From: Silene latifolia
Lineage: Eukaryota > Streptophyta > Magnoliopsida > Caryophyllales > Caryophyllaceae
Length of the DNA stretch: 64,000 nucleotides
NCBI RefSeq assembly: GCF_048544455.1
Contig: NC_133536.1
Span: 31,498,152-31,562,151 of the forward strand
Direction of reading: 5' to 3'
In this document: piece by piece, positions 55,122 to 64,000 of the stretch
Position numbering within the stretch: the first letter of the stretch is position 1
How the letters are laid out: every line of letters starts with the position of its first letter
Notes under the pieces: generated by a model
Database searches by the model: none
The model's input: the letters and a program-made list of their open reading frames with translations, nothing else
Told to the model about the DNA's origin: nothing
Position numbers and translations under genes: made by a program

Positions 55122-56812
55122 CACTACTACAAATTTAGGCAACTACAACGCCCCTTTAACAACGATTATTCACGAAAATCACAATAGACGTTGTAGAATG
55201 TATGGCGCGAATTTTACTAAAATAAATTACAACGGGTATGGTTATAAAAACCGTTGTTATTAGTTTTAACAACGGGTCACACATGCACAACCGTTGTTAA
55301 TAATTTGGCGCAAAATTGGCGCAAAGTTAGTGAAAAGTAATTACAACGGTTATTTTTGAAACCCGTTGTTAAAACTTATTCAACAACGGGTGTTTTTTAC
55401 AACCGTTGTTAAAACATATTTCACAACGGTTGTTGTTTAATAACCGTTGTCAATACCTTCCATACTATAAACCACACAAATGTAAAGTCTGCTGCACCAC
55501 AAAACACAACCCTTAATACACAAACACAAACACAAAGAGACAAACAAACACAAAACACATACACACTCTCTTTCTCTCTTTCTCTATTTCTCTCTTTCTC
55601 ATCGTCGCTTTATCTTCTCGCCGTCATTGTGATTTCATCGTCTATTACGTTCGTATTTATCGGGTAAATCTCGCCACCTTTGTCATCGTCATTATTTTCT
55701 TTTTCTATTTATTTCTTTTGCATATATGTGTTTTTATCGACCATTATGTTATTTGTTTAAGTATTGTTCGCATAATTAGTTACTAAAACAATGAAGAAGC
55801 AAGATGAAGAAGTAAGATAAACATAATTAATATATATATATATATATATATTTATAAATACATAAATTAAAAAAAAAAAAATACATATGTAAAAATGCAA
55901 TTCTTATATTTTCATGGAGGATCTTATTGTGCTCTATCGTATCCATCCTCTCCTCCTTGGCTATTTGGAGGTTCCGTTCGCAGATTGCTATATCGTCATA
56001 TAGCCGCAATCGCTCTTCCTCCCCGTCAAGCCATCTTCTTTGGCGTGCTTCAGTGCGGATCGAGCTTCCGCAAGGTAGCTCCTGAAACTTTCCTCAATAT
56101 GGAGGAACCGGCGGATGAAGTTGTTGTTGTTCTCGATCATGGTAAGAGTCTTTAGGATGAAATCATTCATTTTCTTAGATTTTTTTGAGTTTGATTTGAA
56201 AGATTAAGTAGAGTTTGTTTTAACAGTTAGAGTTTGGAGATGAATATATGAGATAATGGAAATGTTAGTTGAGATATGCAATGTATTTATACTAAGCAAT
56301 GTGTGGGTTGAGTTAATTGCTTTTTAATTAATATATATGTTAGGAAGTTGTGCCATAATCATCATCATCTCTCTCAATAATGTTGCTTCAAATCCTATTA
56401 CTAACCCTTCTCATTCCATATTATCCGTTCATATGTACAAAGAATGTCAGGTAATAATGCATGCATTGGAATTCTAACAGTAGTAATTATGCATGCATCT
56501 AGTAATATTTAATTTTTTTTTTTTATTTTTTAAGAACAAACAACAACGGTTATTTTAAAACAACCCGTTGTCTTTAGTTATAACAACGGTTTTGTATATT
56601 ACAACCCGTTGTTATAACTTTCCCCCCAAAATTGAGTCACACTTTCCACAACGGTTTTTTATACATAAAACCGTGGTTAATAGTTTTAACAACGGTTTCC
56701 TTAAGTAAACCAACCGTTGTTAAAACCTTCTACAACGGACGCTTTAACAACGTCCGCTTTTTTATATAACAACGGTTTTTGACCGTTGTTATAGCCTGTA
56801 TCTGTAGTAGTG
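55122..56812. mobile_element. CACTA element, 1.7 kb, with AACAACGG subterminal arrays, TSD TAT
   Basis: The ends are CACTACTACAAATTTAGGC and the inverse CACTACTACAGATACAGGC, with TAT duplicated exactly on both sides (55119-55121, 56813-56815). Both subterminal parts (55145-55450 and 56535-56790) hold many copies of AACAACGG and CCGTTGTT in both directions, the kind of array that TnpA-type proteins bind. Inside are a promoter-like CT-rich leader (55480-55670) and a minus-strand small protein remnant (see next entry). No large transposase is present. Confidence 0.9.
55880..56170 (-). pseudogene. Small charged helical protein of the CACTA element, one frameshift
   Basis: It begins MNDFILKTLTMIENNNNFIR and continues RFLHIEESFRSYLAEARSAL. 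The frame then shifts by one base near 56015-56030 and goes on as RLYDDIAICERNLQIAKEER and TIEHNKILHENIRI. Both halves are rich in Glu, Lys, Arg and Leu, as in coiled coils. I know no named family. Its place inside a short CACTA element suggests a TnpA-like or accessory DNA-binding protein, or a host fragment. Confidence 0.45.
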
Positions 56813-57894
56813 TATGTTCAAAGTAACAGAAGATTAGAAAGAGTAACAATTACTTGATACAATGCGGGGATACCAAATCCTAATAGTCTAATACTCTTGG
56901 TGATATTAATTATTAAAGTTAAAAATATGTATATTAGTGGCTAAAAATGGCAGAAGATAACATGCATTTTTTTTTCCGAAAATAATTGTTACTCTCTGAT
57001 ACTTCGTATTTGCTAAGTTCCTTCTCTACCAAAATCATACAACAGTAAATTTGGAAATGATTGTATGCTAGTATCTTTTCTGAATCAAGAATCAAGGCTT
57101 AAATTTTGGTTTGTTCATTTTTATGCACTTTCTAATATCTTACTTTAGAATTTTTAACCTGTCATTTTTAAAAATTTAAAAATTTAGTGGGGTCAAATAA
57201 GATGACAAATTGACAATCATTAGTTATTAGTTACTAATTTTGAATTATGATGATTAAAATAATCCCCACTAAACTAAAAGAATAAGAAAACTCAATGTTT
57301 TTCCCGCCTAAATGCATTCTCCTATAAGTGGGCCTATTTTTTTGTCATCTTAACTCACTACAATTCAATACATTAGTGGGCCAACGAAAAAAATCAATGT
57401 GTAAGTATAATTTTTTCTGTAAAACAAGAAACTCGATGGCCCCCAAACATTGATGTTTTATATTAATATTACCTTATTTAATAATAATAGAATTTCCATA
57501 ACTATATGTGCAATTTTCGCCACAAATATAATATTCAGTATCCTATATTTCTATACACAGAAAAATTCTAGCTTCAAACCTTATAGTGTTTGTATAAAGT
57601 ATAATTTAGATTATAGAGTATAATTAATACAAATAAAATCTCCAAACTCTTATGATGTATAAATAAATTTTGATGTATAAATAAATTTTGCCTTTTTAAA
57701 TAACGTACAAAAATTAGCTATGATGTATAAATAAATTTTGACATTAAAACTGACTTTGATTAAAGCTAAGTAAAAAAAAGCAACTGATTATATAAATAAA
57801 ACGTGTCAATTTCGCTCTTTTCAATCTTTCCATCTTATACAACTATACAAGCTAACATGTTTGAATGTCCAATATAAAAATGTGATATTATTAT
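56813..57894. other. AT-rich spacer, probably Helitron 5' part from about 57170
   Basis: The block 57264-57310 (CTAAAAGAATAAGAAAACTC, then TTTTTCCCGCCTAAA) matches the one before the Helitron end at 38659, so a Helitron probably starts here and ends at 59702. No gene is seen. Confidence 0.4.
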
Positions 57895-59436
57895 TGATAG
57901 GCTTATCGCGTACCTATGCAAAGATAAAATTCCCTAAACACAAATTAATGTAGCAATAGGGGTCGAACACGAGGAAACGGGAATTACGTCGTAAATTGCT
58001 ATGGGTAGATTCTTATCAAGGTCGATTACGTTTTTAGTTTGGTTTGATTGTTTAATGATTAACAAAGGTTGTAATGTAAATTATATAATAAAAGGGAGTC
58101 TAAGGGGTTCGGATCACACATGCAAAGGTAAACATATGATCATGATAAACTTGGTACTAATAACATTGTCAATTGCTTAGGTTTAGAGACACCCACCTTA
58201 CGGTATTAGCGTCAACCATAGACCGGGTCCTAGAGAAACTCTCGTCCATGACTAGGTCGTCCTACTATACATGCTTAGTCTAATTCAATTCTGTGCCTCT
58301 CGACTTATAGAACGAATAAACAAACTTAATCAATTGAATAGGGCCCTAAACAAAGATTAAACATTGTGGCACAAGCATGTGATAGAAGCAATATGATCAA
58401 TATTATTATTAATCTATTTTATCATGTTATATACTTGATTTATGCATGGCTCCCCTAGCCCTTAGACTAGGAAATTTAGCTACTCATACTAAAATGTAAA
58501 TTGCAAACTAAATTAAGAGAAATGGTGAACATAATTGTATGATTTATATAAACTAATTGATTTAACATGTGGAAGAATTAAACTAAAGTAATCTAAACAA
58601 ATTATTTAATTATAAACTATGTATAAACTGAAATAGAAATGTAGAGATATAAACTATAAGTAGAAATACCTTAAAAGTAGAGAACTTGTATGGAAGAACA
58701 ATGTATAACCAAAAGCTTGAAATAACTTAGAACCAAATGTTTGAAGAACTACAAGATTAACTAATTTGTAAACTAATATGAAAACTATTGAGAGAAATAT
58801 AATGCTTAAGGCTATTGTAACTAAACTTGGACGTAAAAATTGGATGCCCAAAACCTAAGAATACCTCTCCTATTTATAGGAGAGGAGGATGCAACGTAAA
58901 TACCAAGGGGCATGTAACCCCGATCGGGGCCACCCCACCCCGATCGGGGTCGTGTATTTCCGGGTAATTTCTCTTAATTCCTCTCTTAATTGCGTGAGGA
59001 ATCCAAAGTCTATACTTTAATGCTCCTTAATCACCTGGGTAAATGCCTCATCTATGATCTTTATAGCTCCCAAAAAGCATCCTAAGCATGTTGGAATCTT
59101 ATACTTTCCACCTTGACTTGGATTTGATCATTGGGCCTTGACTTTGGTTGTTGTCAACATTTGCATTATACATAATAATCCATCAATTTCTCCATGCAAA
59201 ACCCAATCCAATGCTCCATGCTTAGTCCAACACTTGGTCTTGTTTAGCTTAGTGAACTTAGTGTATAAAATGATAGGAAAAAGCCTCTAAATGCTTAGAT
59301 TCCTACAAAAACATGTTAAGACAAACAAATACACTAGAACAACAAATATTAGCTTATGACACTATGATAAGTGCTAAATAACAAATAAAATGGAGCTAAT
59401 ATAGGGGATGAAAGTATATAAAATATGCACTTATCA
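57895..59436 (-). repeat. Solo LTR, 1542 bp, TSD ATTAT
   Basis: It starts TGATAGGCTTATCGCG and ends GCACTTATCA on the plus strand. ATTAT is duplicated exactly on both sides (57890-57894, 59437-59441), and no internal retrotransposon sequence is attached. A TATA-like CCTATAAATAGG at 58869-58880 (minus strand) suggests minus orientation. It holds a striking palindrome pair, CCCCGATCGGGG at 58918 and 58938. It is probably Ty3/Gypsy. A perfect duplication argues for moderate age. Confidence 0.85.
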
Positions 59437-59702
59437 ATTATTATTATTTTGTGCTTTTTTATATATTCTCTTCATAAAAAGATCTAGGATGCTATTATTA
59501 TTTTTAATAATAAAAATAGATTCACACAAAAATAACTTAATCTAAAAGTCATTTGAATAATAAACTTTTTTTTATAATATCACTAACATTATAATCAGTA
59601 GATTACAACATACTATTATAACTACAACTCATATTGTAAAAATTAAAGCTCAATTAATTTAACCCTTATAAATGTCGTGCTTTAGCACGGGATCTCAACT
59701 AG
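59437..59702 (+). mobile_element. Helitron 3' part and terminus
   Basis: The hairpin CGTGCTTTAGCACG (59676-59689) is followed by GGATCTCAA and CTAG at 59699-59702, with T next. The solo LTR at 57895 is inserted in this Helitron, whose front probably lies near 57170. Confidence 0.6.
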
Positions 59703-60973
59703 TTATGATTAAATTAGTTGATTTTGAATTTATGAAAAGTTTAGGATAATATGATTTAAAGTAAGATTTGTTTTTGAAACTCACTGGGGGATTCTTAAAT
59801 GTATTCAAAATATCAGCATGTGTATATTATAACCTTAATTAGTCAGATTTAAAACTTAATAAGTCAAATTTAAGTAATTAATCAGCATCTTATATATTAT
59901 TTAAAAGATACTCAAAAATTATCCTAAAATCGTAACTGAACAAATATCCTAAGATGTAGGCTACAAATTCTAGGGAAATAAGTTGTAAACGAAATTTTAA
60001 GATGGTAAAAGCTGTAAACGAAATTTTAGGATGATTTTTAATTGAGTTAGGAAACATCATATACTATTGCCGTTATTAAAGTTTGAGATTTCGTATTATA
60101 TGGCTAATTGACGACTTGATTAGTTAGTTTGTATAAATGGATAAAAATTATATATATTATATATTTGTATAAATGGCAAGCAATATTAAAAATATCATAC
60201 CTAGTTGATTAAATATATCCCGAATATCTAGGCGTCAGTTTAGGAAACTGTATCATCATATTTGTTAGAAATCCAGCAAATGACATGTGTCGTATGAATA
60301 GGTGTTGACACATGGCGTTTAAATAAGTTGCTGGTTGTTACTTTAATATAATATATGATGATATGATATGATGATGGTAGTTTTATGTGCAATTTGCTAT
60401 CTAAAAATTGTGGGAAAAAATATATAGATGTGTATAAGTTTATATCATATAATTATGTCAAATTTGTTTAAAAATTTAGTCAATTAAGAGATTATAAAAT
60501 CTAGCCCTAATATTTAGATGTATAAGTGAATGTGTGAGTATGTAATATATGTGTTCTATTTTTTTTTTATAAATTTATTTACCACAAATCAACATTTGAA
60601 CATATAGTGCCACAAATTAAATTAAATTATTAAGAATGCATACTATTCAAAATAATTAGAATAGGTTATATATAAGGCATGAATTTTTAATTTGTCTTTT
60701 TTTTGTTCATTTTCTATTATTAATATTTATGCAAAAAAAATATACGGAGTATAATATATGGTTTTATTTTTAATTTGAAATGATTGAGACTATAAAAGAC
60801 AAAAGATAAGAGAGTAATTTGGAAAGAGAGTAATTAAACATGAAATGAACATGGAGGACCCCATATTTAGAGAAAAAAAAGTGTGTTTTTTAGTTACCTA
60901 AAAAGCAGGAGCCAATAGAAATTGGCTAAATAACTTGGCTTTTATTACTAGTAGACTAGTAGATGAAGGAAAT
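59703..60973. other. AT-rich spacer, no gene seen
   Basis: Repeated short phrases occur (for example GTAAACGAAATTTTA(A/G)GATG twice near 59988-60030). Both strands lack credible frames. Confidence 0.55.
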
Positions 60974-61541
60974 GAGATAGCGTCATCTGGTGGTACCCAA
61001 AATCAGTACCGCTGAGGGTATTTTAGTAATAGTAATCTAAAGTTTGATTTTCTGCAATTAATTAGGGGTAAAAGTGGAAATGTAGTTTGCATCAATACTA
61101 AATTAACCTAAAGGTCGTACGAAAGCCATCACGGACGATGGCGGAAAAACATACATGTTAATGCAAAACTATCGCGGCAATGGTTGAGTTATGAGATTAT
61201 AATGGTGGACTGGAATTCACCGTTAAAAATATTGTAGAAGGAAGGTAACGATTTGCTAAATTTCTCAAAGTTATAAACTGTAAAGTAAACTACTCTTAGA
61301 TTTCATAAAAAAAAATCAAAACAGATTTATTGGGTAAATTCAACATTTGATAAATTTTATCAAATAACAATTGCCGGCAGATGACGTCGGAAAGATCATA
61401 CGTTGGTTGTTGAATTGTAAATTGTAATGTACGGTTTTGTCCTTTCCATTTTAGATTAAAAATTGAAGAGGAATTTATTAATAGTCATTTTAATATATTG
61501 TTTTATTTCAAACTTGGTACCACCCGGCGGCGCCGTATCAC
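60974..61541. mobile_element. MITE-like element with imperfect 30-bp inverted ends
   Basis: The left end GATAGCGTCATCTGGTGGTA(CC) and the inverse of the right end, GATACGGCGCCGCCGGGTGG then TACC, align with a few mismatches. No reading frame is present. The target duplication is not clear, so the superfamily is open (possibly Mutator-like). Confidence 0.5.
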
Positions 61542-62092
61542 TATCCATGAATGAATAGGTAAATAAATAATCAGGACAAAGGAAGTAATAACTTTCCAAT
61601 TTTTGATGCCATAATCGTGGTCATTGTCTTACCTGAGGGATCTTCCCCTCATTTCTAAAACCACAATTCCGACGAGAACTCCCCATGAAGAAATTTCAAG
61701 GCAAGTGATAGTTCCCATTTTTTGTCCTATGTCATAGAGGCTCCATAAGAACATAGATTTTGGACCAACTGAGAGTGTTGAGTTGGTTTAAAAAGAGGTC
61801 ATTTTTCAAGTTGATAAGAAGAAATGCCTTACGTCTAACTCCTCCCATATTAGCAAGGTTTCAATGATTCAACTTAAATTTGTAACAGTCAGGGACCTCT
61901 GGGGATAATTATCCTGAGCTAGCTTAAAGTTGTATAAAGAATTTGCTAGAAAATCATCCAAGTGTCGGGTGAATGTGGTGAGCTTTTATCAAACACTTGA
62001 GAATAAGGTAGAAGACCTTGCAGCAATAATAAAAGAGTTCATAGTTACTAACAAACAAGTTAAATTATGTGGTGTTCATAATACCTGGACAT
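61542..62092. other. Spacer with an unidentified coding remnant (61947-62093)
   Basis: The plus-strand frame reads NVVSFYQTLENKVEDLAAII, then KEFIVTNKQVKLCG, ending in a stop. It looks helical and protein-like, but I do not recognise it. No start or neighbouring exon is evident. Confidence 0.3.
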
Positions 62093-62390
62093 AGGTAAGG
62101 TTTAGCCCGACCCGGTCAATTGGGGCCATTTCCTCCTGGGTCGTTGGCCCGCCTAACCCGCATCCCCAACCAGGCCGATCACGGGCTCACTCCTTTCCAG
62201 CCCGCATGGCCCACCACCCTTTTTTCCCAACTGGGCCGATTAGGGTCATCACTCCCTCAAATTGGCCAGCCTCCAGCCTGCACATCCTAGACCATGGCAT
62301 GGGCTCGGGCTCGCCCCTACTCAACCCGTTCGCTCCCCAGCCCGATACAGTCCGCCCGGCCCATTGTAGAGGTCTATTGTCAACTTTTCC
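62093..62390. mobile_element. GC-rich hAT-like fragment
   Basis: The block is far richer in GC than its flanks and repeats GGCCCG/CGGGCC phrases (GGCCCGCC, CAGGCCGAT, CTGGGCCGAT, CGGCCCATTG). The right end, inverted (ATAGACCTCTACAATGGGCC), resembles hAT termini of the 'GAGGT..CAATGGGCC' type. The left end (ATAGGTAAGGTTTAGCCCG) matches only partly. Confidence 0.35.
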
Positions 62391-62401
62391 AAATTACAAA
62401 A

Positions 62402-62412
62402 ACCAACGGTCA
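62402..62412 (+). promoter_or_regulatory. MSA-type G2/M element upstream of CKS1
   Basis: ACCAACGGTCA matches the M-phase-specific activator consensus YCYAACGGYYA at 10 of 11 positions, with the AACGG core exact. MYB3R proteins bind such sites in G2/M genes. It lies 348 bp before the ATG. Confidence 0.4.
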
Positions 62413-62759
62413 AAAATGAACCTTTAAAGATCCATTGGCGGGGCATTATCACATTCAAAATTCAAATTATAAAAATAATCAATCATTAAACAACCAGAAA
62501 AACAAAAACTTGCTTGTAAATCTTATTATTTCCAACAAAATAAAAGGCCTCCACTAAACCAACATTTCCTCCACTATTCTTTTCCCCCCGCTCCTCCACT
62601 ATCACTTCACACTTTCTCTCTCTACTCGGTACTCTTTCTCTCTCTTCATTTTTCGTCGATTTTGTAATTCTCCGATTAATCGTGCTTTCGATTTTACCCT
62701 AATTGTTTTGGTATCATCTGTAGATTGAATCGATTGAAGAATTAGAAGCAGAAGAAGAA

Positions 62760-63932
62760 ATGGGGCAGATCCAGTATTCTGAGAAATACTTCGATGATAC
62801 TTTTGAGTACAGGTGACTAATTCTTATACGAATTAATTATTTTGAAAAAACTAGGGTTTTGAATTTGGGGAATTTGTTATAATTTGATGATTTTTTTGGG
62901 GAAATTTTGTAGGCATGTTGTTCTTCCTCCTGAGGTCGCCAAGCTTCTTCCAAAGAATCGACTTCTCTCTGAGGTTTCTTTCTGTTTCTGTTACATTTTG
63001 AATCTTGAGACTTTCGCTTTTCCGTCATCATTTCGTATGATTGTTAGTTTCGTATGGATATTTGTTCGGATGATTGATTCTGGAGTTTTAAATGATTTTG
63101 TTATACTCCCTCCGTCCCAATTATTTGTTTATCGTTTTTAATTGTTGTGACTTTGTGAGGGTCTTTTAGTCAAAGGTGAACAATCAAGAGAGGCGGAGAG
63201 AGTAGTTTTTATTCTGTTATTGATGTTGTTATTGCAAATACCGTGGCTGAAATGCACTTTTAGGATGTCTTATTCTTATGTGTAATTGGTTTGTGTGGAA
63301 AAATATTGCAAATGAAAGATAAGAGATGCATCCGTTTTCGTGGTCTATTGTTTTAATATGCGAAATGAAGAGTTGTGAGGGTGTATTTGCTTCTTGTTGA
63401 TGTTATGATTGCCGTCTGTTTTGTTTCTTTCATTGTTGAACCAACACCGCAAGAGTCGTGAGTCGGTTAGAATTGTGTGTTGCTCATTGCTATTCGCAAA
63501 TAACATGGTGGATAAATTGTATCCTGGCGACGCTCTGTCCCCTTATTGATGCTTTGAAAGTCCTTAATTTCATTACTCAGCATTAAAATAAAGCTGTTGT
63601 AAGATAATTGTGTATCACAAGAAAGCTAGGGTGTAATTGTGAATGCAAACCGTAGATAATTGTGTATCACGAAATGGATTGTGAATATGTTAGAACTGTG
63701 TGTTATACACAGATGGAGAAATTGTGAACGCAAACCGTAGACAACTGACAAGTGATTTTGTGGGTGTAATTTTTATGTTTATCAGAATGAATGGAGAGCA
63801 ATTGGGGTTCAGCAGAGCCGTGGATGGGTGCACTACGCAGTTCACCGCCCAGAGCCTCACATCATGCTGTTCAGGAGGCCACTTAATTATCAGCAGCAAC
63901 AAGAGAATCAATCGAACATCATGGCTAAGTGA
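62760..63932 (+). CDS. CKS1: Cyclin-dependent kinase regulatory subunit CKS1
   Basis: CKS proteins bind CDK-cyclin complexes and help them act on phosphorylated targets in the cell cycle. Three exons are seen: 62760-62812 ([18 protein letters not shown]), 62913-62973 ([20 protein letters not shown]) and 63786-63932 ([20 protein letters not shown], then [20 protein letters not shown], ending NIMAK), with GT-AG borders throughout. The product has 86 residues, about the Arabidopsis length. The phosphate-binding arginines and the hinge sequence [13 protein letters not shown] are intact. The tail is Gln-rich, as in other plants. A CT-rich leader (62590-62700) lies upstream, and a small Stowaway sits in intron 2. 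Nothing is broken, and it is very probably a working gene. This is the surest call in the window. Confidence 0.97.
63106..63202. mobile_element. Small Stowaway MITE in CKS1 intron 2
   Basis: It begins CTCCCTCCGTCCCAATTA and ends GAGGCGGAGAGAG, flanked by TA on both sides. It is 97 bp, shorter than usual, so it is internally reduced. It lies clear of the splice sites. Confidence 0.8.
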
Positions 63933-64000
63933 TTTAGTGTCCTCCTTGTTGCTATTTTTCATTTCTAAAGCTCTAGAAATGAAAGTGCTCTTATGTTTGA

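Noticed and set aside
62206-62427. 73-codon Pro-rich plus-strand frame upstream of CKS1
   Set aside because: It is the GC-rich hAT-like fragment translated, with no homology that I recognise.

Overview
The window is plant nuclear DNA from a eudicot. It holds GT-AG introns, a CKS1 gene whose protein is close to the Arabidopsis one, two NDR1/HIN1-like genes, and a dense load of plant transposons: Copia, Athila-, Tat- and Tekay-like LTR fossils, CACTA, Helitron, hAT, Stowaway and Tourist elements. Recurrent TACGGAGTA-type traces would fit Caryophyllales, but that is a guess. Gene density is low: four genes look intact, one SNARE gene is probably dead, and one SUMO-like gene is only a candidate.

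Layout. 1-9953 is a nest of old LTR retrotransposons (Copia, then a Tat-like LTR, then Athila). 10559-21852 is a chain of three large segments separated by pure (TA)n or (CT)n(TA)n tracts. The outer two are members of one terminal-inverted-repeat family in opposite orientation; they carry AATAACT-rich tandem arrays, and the second also carries a LINE fragment and two tRNA-like sequences. 21853-29100 has a Helitron 3' end, a MITE with perfect 15-bp ends, a 3.6-kb Helitron with nested MITEs, and a tandem duplication. 29613-30757 holds the last three exons of a VAMP72-type R-SNARE. 31784-34223 (minus strand) is a candidate three-exon SUMO-like gene ending in Gly-Gly-stop, with repeat-filled introns.

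36172-37719 (minus) is an intronless tRNA CCA-adding enzyme. 39990-40568 and 51754-52350 are two LEA_2/NHL membrane proteins, separated by a nest of a SIRE-like Copia fossil with a CACTA element inside it and a Tekay-like LTR cutting its LTR. 52351-59702 has Helitron ends, a CACTA element with AACAACGG subterminal repeats, and a solo LTR with a perfect 5-bp target duplication. 59703-62400 is AT-rich spacer with two MITE-like insertions. 62760-63932 is CKS1 (three exons), with an MSA-type G2/M motif about 350 bp upstream.

The genes do not form a pathway. They are ordinary scattered plant genes in a repeat-rich arm. The most unusual structures are the microsatellite-flanked element family, the covarying tRNA-like pair inside it, and the SUMO-like candidate. 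All family assignments come from reading the sequence by eye; no database search was run.
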